64,000 nucleotides of DNA. Source: Pseudomonas peradeniyensis (GTDB taxonomy: Bacteria > Pseudomonadota > Gammaproteobacteria > Pseudomonadales > Pseudomonadaceae). Positions 7,894 to 16,444 of this stretch are shown here, piece by piece (within the stretch, counting starts at the first letter, position 1; each line of letters starts with the position of its first letter). The notes beneath the pieces are model-generated. The model saw nothing but the letters and a program-made list of their open reading frames with translations. It was not told the origin of the DNA and made no database searches. The position numbers and the translations under genes are program-made. The DNA lies in contig NZ_JABWRJ020000002.1 in NCBI RefSeq assembly GCF_014268935.2, forward strand, positions 1 through 64,000, in the 5' to 3' direction.

Positions 7894-7926
7894 AAAAACG
7901 CCGACGCATTTTGCGTCGGCGTTTTT
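7894..7926 (+). terminator. Rho-independent terminator after metQ-like gene
   Basis: Long perfect stem AAAAACGCCGACGC with loop ATTTT-type centre and reverse-complement arm ending in GTTTTTGTTT. It starts 16 bases after the stop codon. Confidence 0.93.
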
Positions 7927-7966
7927 GTTTGGGCTGGCTTGAAGAGGGCTCGGCAGGTCCGGCCCT

Positions 7967-8045
7967 ATCGCGGGGCAAGCCCGCTCCCACGCAGCCCGCT
8001 CCCGCAAAGTGGGGGACGCTTGTGGGAGCGGGCTTGCCCCGCGAT
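7967..8045. repeat. Paired REP-type inverted repeat (family A)
   Basis: Head-to-head copies of the CGCGGGGCAAGCCCGCTCC unit, with an extra partial copy (AGCCCGCTCCCGCA) inserted between the arms. Confidence 0.88.
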
Positions 8046-8430
8046 GGCGTCTTCAGCGCTGACTGGCCAGCGCCCGGCGCAGGGCCAGGAGCCACAGCAG
8101 TTGTTCATTCGAAGCAGGCAAGCAGGGGCTGTTCATCGTTGTCTTCCTTGTTGAATGTGATGGGCCGTGCAAGTCACAGTTTGAGACCACTTGGAGGGGG
8201 AAAGTCTCGGAAAGATCCGCATGTCATGAAGGAAATTTCCGAGCGTCACGGGGTGGTGATATAGATATGCAATAAAGATATTTATAAAAATATTTTTATG
8301 CCTTTAGAGTCTAGGGATCGTGCTTACCGGCACAGCGCCACCATTCGTGAAACGACGCCGAGCCACCCTCGTGCCGACCCTGGACCTTCCCCATGCCGTA
8401 CCTTCGTGACCCCGTGTCGAGGCCCCTTCC
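8046..8430. other. Gene-free leader upstream of the amino-acid ABC operon
   Basis: No supported gene. 8231-8240 is a perfect palindrome, GGAAATTTCC. 8262-8306 is strongly AT-rich and contains a perfect 16-base dyad (ATATTTATAAAAATAT, 8278-8293). The nonamer AAAGATATT at 8274-8282 also occurs in the metQ leader at 6979-6987. The region from 8310 to 8430 is GC-rich without a clear ribosome-binding site. It probably carries the promoter and regulatory sites for the operon starting at 8431. Confidence 0.45.
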
Positions 8431-9096
8431 ATGAGCTTCGACACCGCTTTCATGCTTAGCACACTGCCGGCCTTCTTCAAGGCCGTTGGCGTGACCCTGC
8501 AAGTCGGGGTGATCGCCATCGTCACTTCGTTGCTGGTGGCGTTGCTCAACGCGACGATCCTGGTGTTGCGCACGCCGTACCTGTGGCGCCTGGTCAAGGG
8601 CTACGTGGAGCTTGCCCGCAACACACCACTGCTGATCCAGCTGTTCTTCGTCTACTTCGCCTTGCCGAGCCTGGGGCTGAAGGTCTCCGGCTTCGCCGCC
8701 GCGATCATTACCCTGACGTTCATGGGCGGTGCCTACCTCACCGAGGTGCTGCGCGCCGGGGTCGAGGCCGTGCCGCGGGCGCAACTGGAGTCCGGGCGCT
8801 CCATCGGGCTCTCCGAAGGGCAGTTGCTGCGCCACGTGATCCTGCCCCAGGCCGGCATCCTCAGCCTGCCGGCGCTGTTCGCCAACTTCGTCTTCCTGCT
8901 CAAGGAGACCACCGTGGTGTCGGCGGTGGCGGTGCCGGAGATCCTCTACACCACCAAGAACTACATCGCCCTGTACTACAAGACCTACGAAATGCTCGCC
9001 GTGCTGACCCTGCTCTGCGTGCTGATCTTCCTGCCGCTGTCGCTGCTGCTGCGCTACCTGGAACGGAGGCTGCAACATGGCCAGTTCGGGCATTGA
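8431..9096 (+). CDS. Polar amino-acid ABC transporter permease 1 (HisM/GlnP family)
   Basis: Inner-membrane permease of a four-gene amino-acid importer. The protein has 221 residues, about five membrane segments, and the family EAA loop (EAVPRAQLESGRSIGLSEGQ, around residue 110). It overlaps the next permease gene by 20 bases, and the ATPase and lipoprotein genes follow with 4-base overlaps, so the whole set is one transcription unit. The order permease-permease-ATPase-binding protein is less common than binding protein first. The substrate cannot be told from the sequence. Proximity to sulfur-related genes suggests cystine or another sulfur amino acid, which is inference. Confidence 0.92.
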   Translation: MSFDTAFMLSTLPAFFKAVGVTLQVGVIAIVTSLLVALLNATILVLRTPYLWRLVKGYVELARNTPLLIQLFFVYFALPSLGLKVSGFAAAIITLTFMGGAYLTEVLRAGVEAVPRAQLESGRSIGLSEGQLLRHVILPQAGILSLPALFANFVFLLKETTVVSAVAVPEILYTTKNYIALYYKTYEMLAVLTLLCVLIFLPLSLLLRYLERRLQHGQFGH

Positions 9097-9736
9097 GCTG
9101 CTGCTGGTTTCGCTGCCGCAACTGGCCACGGGCGCCGGGCAGACCTTGGCGATCTCGGCCCTGGGCATCCTGTTCGCCACTTTGGGCGGCGTGCTCTACG
9201 GCGTGCTGGCGACCCTCGGCAGCCGTTGGCTGAACATCCTGCTGCAGGTGTACCTGGAGCTGTTCCGGGCAATTCCCGTGCTGGTCTGGCTGTACCTGGT
9301 GTTCTTCGGCTTGCCGATCTTCTTCGGCCTGAGCATCCCCAGCTTCTGGTGCGCGGTGCTGGTGCTGGGCCTGTGGGGCGCGAGCGAGGTCGGCGAGGTG
9401 GTGCGCGGCGCCTTGCAGTCGCTGCCACGCGGGCAGCGCGAGGCGGGGTTGTCGATCGGCCTGGGCGGCTGGCAGCTGTATGGCTACGTGCTGCTGCCCC
9501 AGGCGCTCAAGCGCATGACCCCGCCGACCATCAACATCTACACGCGGATCATCAAGACCAGCTCGCTGGCGGTGCTGATCGGCGTGGTCGAAGTGATCAA
9601 GGCGGGGCAGCAGATCATCGAGCGCACCTACGAGTCGGTGCTGATCTACGGCGCGCTGTTCCTGTTCTTCTTTCTTGTCTGCTATCCGCTGTCGGCCGCC
9701 TCCCGCGTGCTGGAGCGACGCTGGGCCCACGCATGA
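9077..9736 (+). CDS. Polar amino-acid ABC transporter permease 2 (HisM/GlnP family)
   Basis: Second permease of the amino-acid importer, 219 residues, with about five membrane segments. The EAA-type loop reads LQSLPRGQREAGLSIGLGGW. It begins inside the last 20 bases of permease 1 and its stop overlaps the ATPase start (ATGA). Two different permeases imply a heterodimeric channel, as in the HisQM type. Nothing unusual is seen in length or motifs. Confidence 0.92.
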   Translation: MASSGIELLLVSLPQLATGAGQTLAISALGILFATLGGVLYGVLATLGSRWLNILLQVYLELFRAIPVLVWLYLVFFGLPIFFGLSIPSFWCAVLVLGLWGASEVGEVVRGALQSLPRGQREAGLSIGLGGWQLYGYVLLPQALKRMTPPTINIYTRIIKTSSLAVLIGVVEVIKAGQQIIERTYESVLIYGALFLFFFLVCYPLSAASRVLERRWAHA

Positions 9737-10506
9737 ATCCATTGATCGAATTCCAAGGCTTCAACAAGTTCTTCGGCCAGCACCAGGTGCTGGCGGACAT
9801 CGACCTCAAGGTCCAGGCCGGCGAGGTGGTGGTGATCCTCGGCCCCAGCGGCTGCGGCAAGAGTACCCTGCTGCGCTGCCTCAACGGCCTGGAGGAGGCC
9901 CAGGGCGGCAGCCTGCGCCTCGACGGCCAGGAGCTGCTCGGCCCCGACACCGACTGGCGTCAGGTGCGCCAGCGGGTCGGCATGGTGTTCCAGAGCTACC
10001 ACCTGTTCGGCCATATGAGCGTGATCGACAACCTGCTGCTGGGCCCGCTGAAGGTGCAGAAGCGCGAACGGCGCGAAGCCCAGGCCCAGGCCGAGGCGCT
10101 GCTGGCCCGGGTCGGGCTGCTGGACAAGCGCGACGCCTTCCCCCGCCAGCTCTCCGGTGGCCAGCAGCAACGTATCGCCATCGTCCGTTCGCTGTGCATG
10201 AACCCTCAGGTGATGCTGTTCGACGAGGTCACCGCCGCCCTCGACCCGGAGATGGTCAAGGAGGTGTTGCAGGTGATCCAGGGCCTGGCCCGCGAAGGCA
10301 TGACCCTGCTCATCGTCACCCACGAAATGGCCTTCGCCCGCGCGGTGGCCGACCGCATCGTGTTCATGGAGGCCGGCAGGATCCTTGAACAGAACCACCC
10401 CGAGCGCTTCTTCACTCAACCGCAGAGCGCACGCGCGCAGCAGTTCCTGGAGAAATTCTCGTTCGTCGAAAGCCTGCCCAAGACACTGCACAAGGAACTG
10501 TCATGA
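9733..10506 (+). CDS. Amino-acid ABC transporter ATP-binding protein (GlnQ/HisP family)
   Basis: Cytoplasmic ATPase of the importer, 257 residues. Walker A is GPSGCGKST, the signature is LSGGQQQR, Walker B is VMLFDEVTAALDPE, and the switch region is VTHEMAFARAVADR. VTAALDPEMV is a common variant of the PTSALDPE seen in GlnQ-type proteins. The ATG at 9733 overlaps the preceding stop by 4 bases. The next gene starts in the same way at 10503. Assignment is firm; substrate specificity is set by the binding protein. Confidence 0.94.
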   Translation: MNPLIEFQGFNKFFGQHQVLADIDLKVQAGEVVVILGPSGCGKSTLLRCLNGLEEAQGGSLRLDGQELLGPDTDWRQVRQRVGMVFQSYHLFGHMSVIDNLLLGPLKVQKRERREAQAQAEALLARVGLLDKRDAFPRQLSGGQQQRIAIVRSLCMNPQVMLFDEVTAALDPEMVKEVLQVIQGLAREGMTLLIVTHEMAFARAVADRIVFMEAGRILEQNHPERFFTQPQSARAQQFLEKFSFVESLPKTLHKELS

Positions 10507-11375
10507 AGACTGCCCCGTTCGCCAAACTGCTCGCTCCACTGCTTGGCCTGGCCCTGCTGGCCGGCTGCAACAAGTCCGAAGACCCGGGCAAGCCCGCCGC
10601 GGCCTCGCCGGCCACCAGCTACCTGGAAACCATCAAGGCCCGCGACAAGCTGATCGTCGGCGTTTTCACCGACAAGCCACCGTTCGGCTTCGTCGATGAA
10701 GGCGGCCGCTACGTGGGCTTCGACACCGACATCGGCCGCCGCTTCGCCAAGGACCTGCTGGGCGATGAGAGCAAGGTCGAGTTCGTCGCCGTCGAGCCTG
10801 CCAGCCGCATTCCGTTCCTGCAGAGCGACAAGGTCGATCTGATCCTCGCCAACATGACCGTCACCCCCGAGCGCAAGGAAGCGGTGGACTTCACCAACCC
10901 CAACCTGCGCGTGGCGGTACAGGCCATCGTTGCTGATGGCAGCCCGGTGCAGAAGCTCGACGACCTGGCCGACAAGACCATTATCGTCACCACCGGCACC
11001 ACCGCCGATATCTGGCTGACCAAGAATCACCCGGACTGGAAGCTGCTGAAATTCGAGAAGAATACCGAGTCGCTGGCCGCCCTGGCCAATGGCCGTGGCG
11101 ATGCCTATGCCCAGGACAACCTGATCCTGTTCAGCTGGGCCAAGCAGAACCCGGGCTATCGCGTGCTGCCGCAGCTGCTGGGCGACGAGGCGCCGATCGC
11201 CCCGGCGGTGAAGAAGGGCAACACCGAGTTGCGCGACTGGGTGAACAGCGAGCTGGCCAAGCTGGGCGAGGAGAAGTTCCTGCTCAAGCTGTATGACCAG
11301 TACGTACGTAAGGAACTGAGCGACGACACCAAGCCTGAAAGCGTCATCGTCGAAGGCGGCAAGTGGCAAGGTTGA
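10503..11375 (+). CDS. Amino-acid ABC transporter substrate-binding lipoprotein
   Basis: Periplasm-facing receptor of the importer, 290 residues. It has a lipoprotein signal peptide with lipobox LAGC (Cys22), so it should be anchored by lipid rather than free. The mature protein is a full-length two-lobed family-3 binding protein: lobe 1 starts at about residue 45 (KLIVGVFTDKPPFGFVDE), followed by LILANMTVTPERKEAVDF and the second-lobe segment KTIIVTTGTTADIWL. It is the last gene of the operon, followed by a paired repeat rather than a T-rich terminator. It resembles FliY/glutamate-aspartate binding proteins, but the ligand is not deducible. Confidence 0.92.
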   Translation: MKTAPFAKLLAPLLGLALLAGCNKSEDPGKPAAASPATSYLETIKARDKLIVGVFTDKPPFGFVDEGGRYVGFDTDIGRRFAKDLLGDESKVEFVAVEPASRIPFLQSDKVDLILANMTVTPERKEAVDFTNPNLRVAVQAIVADGSPVQKLDDLADKTIIVTTGTTADIWLTKNHPDWKLLKFEKNTESLAALANGRGDAYAQDNLILFSWAKQNPGYRVLPQLLGDEAPIAPAVKKGNTELRDWVNSELAKLGEEKFLLKLYDQYVRKELSDDTKPESVIVEGGKWQG

Positions 11376-11400
11376 TTGTCTGAACGGGGCCGCTGTGCGG

Positions 11401-11471
11401 CCCATCGCCGGCAAGCCGGCTCCCACATGGAGTATGCAGGTTCCTGTGGGAGCCGGCTTGCCGGCGATGGG
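11401..11471. repeat. Paired REP-type inverted repeat (family B)
   Basis: Head-to-head copies of CATCGCCGGCAAGCCGGCTC with CCCACA ends. This core differs from family A. It lies between the convergent ends of the ABC operon and the acylase gene and may act as a bidirectional terminator. Confidence 0.9.
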
Positions 11472-11491
11472 CTGCAAAGCAGCCCCAGTTT

Positions 11492-13855
11492 CTATCTGGG
11501 CACCAGCCGCAGCGTGCTCTGCGCCGGAATCACCCCCATCCGCGCCTTGTGATAGCGCCCCTCGATATAGTCCTCGGCCTGATCGCCGTAATGCCGGTCG
11601 AACGGCACGCCACTCTGCCCGACCGGGTTGATGGTCAGCGCGGCGCCTGCGTCTGCAAAGTCGATCAACCGGCGCGTGGAAGGGCCGTAGGTGACCGGCC
11701 AGGGCGCCGGGCCGATCTTCGCCGACAGGTTGTTCGGCACCTCGTGGGTGCCGGGCGCGGCGAACGGGCCGACATTGAACAGCAGGTTGAGCGGCTTCTT
11801 CACCCCCAGCGGATGGTTGTGGGTGAGGGTGTGGGCCTTGCCCCATTGCCAGCTGGCCGAATCCTTGCCGAACGTCTCGCGCAGGTGCTTGAGGCTGCGT
11901 TGCCAGGCCAGGCGCACGATGGCGCCACGGTCGGTGCGTTCGCTGGCGCCGCGCTGGCTCCACCACGGCGATGTCGGGTCCGCGGCCAGGCGGGGCAGGG
12001 CGGCGTCGATGGCGCGGGTGCTGATCAACACCGGGAACCAGGTATCGCCCAGCTCGTCGTGCAGGGCGGCGAATGCCAGTTCGTAGAGGAACTGGTTGAA
12101 CAGCGTGGCACTGGTGGAGTCCAGCGGATAATCGCCGCGCCAGGCGGCCAGTTGCTCGACCAGCTCCTTCTCCTCGTCGCCCTGGGCGATATTGCGCAAG
12201 GTGCCGAGCAGCGGCGCCAGGGTGCGCGGGCCGTAGTCGGTGCTGGTGTCCAATTGCAGGGCCTGGCTGTTCTGGGTGTCCCACTTGATGTCTGGGTCGC
12301 TCAGCTGGCGATCGAGCTGACGACCGCGATCGGCCAGGTTGTAGTAGCCGGGCACGGGGATTGCGCCGGGCGGCTGGTAGTTGGCCGAGACGATGTAGCC
12401 GCTGGCCGGGTTCTCCTGCTGCGGATTGGCGCTGAACGGGTAGAAGCCCGGCTTGGCGGCCTGGCCGCTGGCGCCATCGAGAATGAACGCCGGGTTGACG
12501 CCGTCCGGGCGGATCGGCAGGCGTGCCGCCGCCCACCAGCCGATATCGCCCCGGGCATTGGCCCATACCAGGTTCAGCCCCGGCGCCTGGACCTTGGCGG
12601 CTGCCTCGCGCATCTTGCCCAGGGTGTCGGCGCGGTTGATCTGGTAGAAGCCTTCGAGGATCGGGTTGTCGGTTTCCAGGAACGCCCACCACATGGCGAT
12701 GGGCGTCGGGCCGGCGGTATCGCCGAGCACGCTGTTGACGATCGGGCCATGGGGCGAGCGGCGCAGGGTGATGCTGGCAGGTTCCGCGCCCTTGACCGCG
12801 ATCTTCTGCTCGGTCTTTTCCAGTGGCTGCCATTTGCCGTCGACCATCACCTGCTCGGGGTCCTGCGGATTGGTCCGCTCCGCGACCAGGTCGACGTCGT
12901 CGTTCTGGAACATGGTCAGGCTCCAGCCGAAGTCGCGGTTGTGGCCGAGCAGGGCGAACGGGTTGAGCGCCTGGAAGTAGCCATACAGGTTGAAACTCGG
13001 CGCCGACAGTTCCGCCTCGTACCAGATCGCCGGCACGGCGAAGCTGATATGCGGGTCGCCCGCCAGCAGTGGCCGGCCACTGCGGGTGCGGCTGCCGGCC
13101 ACGGCCCAGGCGTTGCTGCCCTCGAACTGCGGGATGCCGGCGTCGCCCAGGGCGTCGTGGCTCAGCCGTGCCAGCTGCTCCAGGCTGCGCCAGTCGGCGG
13201 CGGCCAGGGGCGTGGCCACGGCGCCGTCGGGATGCCAGTCAAGGTCGAAGATCGTCAGGTAGTCGGGGCCGAGCTGGTCGCGGATGTAGGTCAGCGCGGG
13301 GTCGGTACGAAACGCCGCGGCGAAGCTGTAGGCGAGGTAGCCGGCGATGCTCAGGGTGTCCTCGGCGGTGAAGGGGCGTGGCGGGATGCCGAGCAGGTCG
13401 AACTCCATCGGTTTGGGATGGCTGGCCTGCCACTGGTTGATGCCGTCCAGGTAAGCCTGCAGCGCCTGCCAGGCCGGCGATTGGCGGTCCTGGCGCTGCG
13501 CCATCAGGGCCGCCTGGTCGCGAATGCGCAGGCTGCGGAACAGGGTGTCGGTGGGCAGCAGCTTCTCGCCCAGCACCTCGGCCAGCTCGCCACGGGCCAG
13601 GCGGCGCATGATCTCCATCTGGAACAGGCGGTCCTGGGCGTGCACATAGCCCAGGGCGCGGTAGAGGTCCTGCTCGTTCTGCGCCTGCAGGTGCGGCACG
13701 CCGCGGGCGTCGAAACGCACGCTGACCGGCGCCTGCAATCCGCCGACGGCCACCTCGCCGTCACGTTGCGGCTGCTTGTCCCGCACGTACCAGTAACCGG
13801 CGCCTGCGGCGGCCACGGCGATCACCACCGCCAGCAAGGTCAGGCTGCGCTTCAT
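11492..13855 (-). CDS. Penicillin acylase family Ntn-hydrolase (possible acyl-homoserine-lactone acylase)
   Basis: Predicted periplasmic amidase that self-cleaves into alpha and beta chains. It has 787 residues with an N-terminal signal or anchor segment at about 4-22. The precursor cleavage site and catalytic serine are seen in EGSNAWAVAG (Ser247), with the GRPLLAGDPHI motif after it. QNEQDLYRALGYVHAQDRLF and RGELAEVLGE are family blocks. Pseudomonads use members of this family (PvdQ, QuiP, HacB) to degrade long-chain acyl-homoserine lactones. I recall hacB (PA0305) sits in the same neighbourhood in P. aeruginosa, which makes that activity plausible but unproven here. It is monocistronic and convergent with the ABC operon. 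Confidence 0.92.
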   Translation of the reverse strand: MKRSLTLLAVVIAVAAAGAGYWYVRDKQPQRDGEVAVGGLQAPVSVRFDARGVPHLQAQNEQDLYRALGYVHAQDRLFQMEIMRRLARGELAEVLGEKLLPTDTLFRSLRIRDQAALMAQRQDRQSPAWQALQAYLDGINQWQASHPKPMEFDLLGIPPRPFTAEDTLSIAGYLAYSFAAAFRTDPALTYIRDQLGPDYLTIFDLDWHPDGAVATPLAAADWRSLEQLARLSHDALGDAGIPQFEGSNAWAVAGSRTRSGRPLLAGDPHISFAVPAIWYEAELSAPSFNLYGYFQALNPFALLGHNRDFGWSLTMFQNDDVDLVAERTNPQDPEQVMVDGKWQPLEKTEQKIAVKGAEPASITLRRSPHGPIVNSVLGDTAGPTPIAMWWAFLETDNPILEGFYQINRADTLGKMREAAAKVQAPGLNLVWANARGDIGWWAAARLPIRPDGVNPAFILDGASGQAAKPGFYPFSANPQQENPASGYIVSANYQPPGAIPVPGYYNLADRGRQLDRQLSDPDIKWDTQNSQALQLDTSTDYGPRTLAPLLGTLRNIAQGDEEKELVEQLAAWRGDYPLDSTSATLFNQFLYELAFAALHDELGDTWFPVLISTRAIDAALPRLAADPTSPWWSQRGASERTDRGAIVRLAWQRSLKHLRETFGKDSASWQWGKAHTLTHNHPLGVKKPLNLLFNVGPFAAPGTHEVPNNLSAKIGPAPWPVTYGPSTRRLIDFADAGAALTINPVGQSGVPFDRHYGDQAEDYIEGRYHKARMGVIPAQSTLRLVPR

Positions 13856-13973
13856 CGAGACTCCTTGTACGTTCGAGCGAGAAATATGGTCCGATCATCG
13901 GCGTATGCGCGAACTGAGCATAGCCCTGGAAGGCACTTTCATGTCCCTCGGCGAAAAACAGCGCGCGGGCGTT

Positions 13974-14531
13974 TCATTCGGTCCAGGGGCAATAGCAGCC
14001 GACTGCCAAGGTGTTGGATGCCTGTACCCGGCGTCCTTCGTTCAGCGCCGTGAGGAGTGGCTCGATGAAGCTGTTGCTGGAGTTGCACACCGCGCCTTCG
14101 CTGTAGGGGCCGAAGTAGGCGAGGTTACCGTCGTGGTCCCAGATCGCCACGGCGGGGGTGGCCGGCAGCTGCTCGCTGCCGGGCAGGCTGGCCAGGGGCT
14201 TGAGCGCGGCGAGATTGGCCGGCAGCTGGCCGTGGCTGCCGGGGCGCTGCAGGACATGGAAGCTGACGCCCTGCGGCGCGAAGTGCTCGACCAGTTCACC
14301 CAGGTGCTGCTGGTTGCCGACGTTGCAGGGGCAGGCCGGGTCCCAGAAGTGCACCACGCGGATCGGGCCCGGGCCTGCCAGCTCGGGGGGCAGGCGCAGC
14401 TGGCGGCCGTCGAAGAAGGTGGTCTGGTTGTCGAAGGTGCGCAGGTAGCGGGACTGGAAGCTGTCGTAGGCCCACCAGAGGGCGGTGGCGCAGAGCAGCA
14501 GTGCAAGTAATGTGAGAAATCGCTTCGCCAT
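13974..14531 (-). CDS. Thioredoxin-like DUF6436 domain protein, membrane-anchored
   Basis: A 185-residue protein with an N-terminal hydrophobic segment (about 4-20) and a thioredoxin-like fold with VVHFWDPACPCNVG in the usual active-site region. The active site is CPC (one residue between cysteines) rather than CxxC. A second cysteine pair (GCYCPW) is at the extreme C-terminus. The probable role is periplasmic redox or metal handling; no substrate is known. I chose the ATG at 14531 (AAGG about 8 bases upstream). An in-frame ATG at 14555 is possible. It is divergent from the alpha/beta hydrolase gene at 14644. Confidence 0.8.
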   Translation of the reverse strand: MAKRFLTLLALLLCATALWWAYDSFQSRYLRTFDNQTTFFDGRQLRLPPELAGPGPIRVVHFWDPACPCNVGNQQHLGELVEHFAPQGVSFHVLQRPGSHGQLPANLAALKPLASLPGSEQLPATPAVAIWDHDGNLAYFGPYSEGAVCNSSNSFIEPLLTALNEGRRVQASNTLAVGCYCPWTE

Positions 14532-14643
14532 GGGGGCCTTGGCACGAGGTCGCATTGTTGGTCGGAGGAGGGGCCAAGCTTGCCATGACGCGGCCCAGAG
14601 CTGAATATCGCAGATCAATACTTGCTTCACTGTGGATCTACTG

Positions 14644-15570
14644 ATGCCCGCCAGCTTCAATCCCGACCAGCTGCGTACCAGCCTGTCGCCCCTCGTTGAT
14701 CGTCAGCCGTTGTCCGCCCAGGGCCAGGCCTACCAGCGCTTCTATGGCCTGGATCTGCCCGCGCACAGTTGGCTGGGTGGCTTCCGGGTGGCGGGCTTCG
14801 ATCTGGTCGGCCAGCTCTGGCTGCCGGAGCAACCGGTGGCGACAGTGTTCCTGCTGCACGGCTATTACGATCACATGGGCCTGTACCGGCATGTGATCGC
14901 GTGGGCATTGGGCCAGGGCTACGCGGTGATCGGCTGCGACCTGCCCGGGCATGGCCTGTCCAGCGGCGAGCGGGCCAGCATCGATGACTTCGGCATCTAC
15001 CAGCAGGTGCTCGATGCGCTGTTCGAGCAGGCCCGCCTGCTGGAACTGCCGCGCCCCTGGCATCTATGTGGACAGAGCACCGGCGGGGCGATCGTGGTCG
15101 ATCACCTGCTGCACCAGGGCGAACGCAGCCCGGCCGACGGCCAGGTGATCCTGCTCGCGCCCCTGGTGCGCCCGCGTGCCTGGCACTGGTCGAAACTGAG
15201 CTATCGGGTGCTGCGCCACTTCGTCAACGGCATCGAGCGGCGCTTCAGCGAGAACACCAACGACCCGGCCTTCCTGCCCTTCCTCGAGGCCGATCCGCTG
15301 CAGCCACGGCGCCTGCCGACCGCCTGGGTCGGGGCGCTGATGAAGTGGGTCCGGCGTATCGAAGCCGCGCCGCGCAGCACACGCCGGCCCCTGATCGTGC
15401 AGGGCGAGGCGGACGGCACGGTGGACTGGCCCTACAACCTCAAGGTGCTCAAGGCCAAGTTCGCCGAGCCGCAGATCCTCATGCTGCCCGAGGCGCGGCA
15501 TCACCTGGCCAACGAGCTGCCCGGCATTCGCCAGCGCTACTTCGACTTCATTGGCCAGCGCCTGGGCTGA
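14644..15570 (+). CDS. Alpha/beta hydrolase, monoacylglycerol-lipase/serine aminopeptidase S33 type
   Basis: Predicted serine esterase or lipase, 308 residues. It has an oxyanion-hole motif FLLHGYYDHMGLY, GCDLPGHGLSSGER, the nucleophile elbow CGQSTGGA (Ser145) and a late histidine (EARHHLANEL). No signal peptide, so it is probably cytoplasmic. The start at 14644 is uncertain: a GTG at 14632 is in frame and no strong ribosome-binding site is visible for either. Its stop codon abuts the stop of the opposite-strand DUF2059 gene with no gap. Substrate unknown. Confidence 0.88.
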   Translation: MPASFNPDQLRTSLSPLVDRQPLSAQGQAYQRFYGLDLPAHSWLGGFRVAGFDLVGQLWLPEQPVATVFLLHGYYDHMGLYRHVIAWALGQGYAVIGCDLPGHGLSSGERASIDDFGIYQQVLDALFEQARLLELPRPWHLCGQSTGGAIVVDHLLHQGERSPADGQVILLAPLVRPRAWHWSKLSYRVLRHFVNGIERRFSENTNDPAFLPFLEADPLQPRRLPTAWVGALMKWVRRIEAAPRSTRRPLIVQGEADGTVDWPYNLKVLKAKFAEPQILMLPEARHHLANELPGIRQRYFDFIGQRLG

Positions 15571-16323
15571 TCACTTCAGCTCGGCGGCGTTCTGGCCCAC
15601 GGCCAGGGCGGCGCGTACCGCGGCCACCGCCGCCTTGTAGTAGGCCTGACCGTCGGCGGATTCGGCGAAGGTGGCGAATTCCTCCAGCTCGGCGTCCGAC
15701 AGGTCGCGATAGACGTACAGCAGGGTGTTGTTCAGGTCTTCGCCGACCTGGTTCATCAGGCGTTGGCGCTGGCCATCGAGCAGGTTCTGCGCCTGGCCGC
15801 CACCGAACAGGCCGGGCAGCATCGAACTCAGGCTATCGGCCGCCACGCCGGCGATCGCCAGGCTGACCTCGGCCCCGGCTTCGCGGGCCGGCAGGGATTG
15901 TGCCAGGTGGCCGACGATCAGCAGGCGGTTGTCGCTGGCCTGGACCTTCGGCAAGCCCTTGGCGTTCTTCGCCAGCTGGTCCTTGCGCGTGGCCAGCAGC
16001 TCGGCGGCCACCACCTTGCGCCCCAGTGGCGACTGGAAGAACGCCAGGGCCGGCGAGGGACTCGCCAGGTTGGCGCGCAACTGCGCCTGGGCCCGGCGGT
16101 CCATGGCCTGGGCCTGGAAGCGCTGGTTGCTGTTGTTGACCAGCGCCTGGTAGACGGCAGGCGGCAGGCTGTTGCGGTAGCGCTGCTGGGCGGCGCTCAC
16201 GGCATCGATGAAATGGGCGCGCTGGTCGGGCCAGCCGGCGGCCTTGTACAGCTGATCGAGGCTGTCTGCCCAGACAGGCATGGTGCAGATCATCAGCAGA
16301 AGCAGGGAAAACAGACGGCGCAT
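15571..16323 (-). CDS. DUF2059 domain-containing secreted protein
   Basis: A 250-residue protein with a clear signal peptide (MRRLFSLLLLMICTMPVWA) and an alpha-helical body. The C-terminal DUF2059-like region (YVYRDLSDAELEEFATFAES) is followed by a small hydrophobic helix. Function is unknown for the family; members are periplasmic. It is convergent with the preceding hydrolase with zero spacing between stop codons. It has its own upstream gap of about 120 bases shared divergently with the hydroxylase gene. Confidence 0.8.
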   Translation of the reverse strand: MRRLFSLLLLMICTMPVWADSLDQLYKAAGWPDQRAHFIDAVSAAQQRYRNSLPPAVYQALVNNSNQRFQAQAMDRRAQAQLRANLASPSPALAFFQSPLGRKVVAAELLATRKDQLAKNAKGLPKVQASDNRLLIVGHLAQSLPAREAGAEVSLAIAGVAADSLSSMLPGLFGGGQAQNLLDGQRQRLMNQVGEDLNNTLLYVYRDLSDAELEEFATFAESADGQAYYKAAVAAVRAALAVGQNAAELK

Positions 16324-16444
16324 TCAGGACTCCTGTCGGCAGGCCGCTATTGTCCTAGGCGTGGCGGGGCTTTGTCGAGTCGCCAGCGGTGCTTCCTGAC
16401 CAAGTGGCGCTGTGCGAGCGATTAGCGAATGGCTATGATGCGCC

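Noticed and set aside
7855..8264. Short open frames across the metQ terminator and REP pair
   Set aside because: They run through a rho-independent terminator and repeat sequence, and have no ribosome-binding site or domain.
10416..14053. Long open frames opposite the acylase and the ABC binding protein genes (both strands)
   Set aside because: They are shadows. The acylase and lipoprotein frames have signal peptides, catalytic motifs and full family length.
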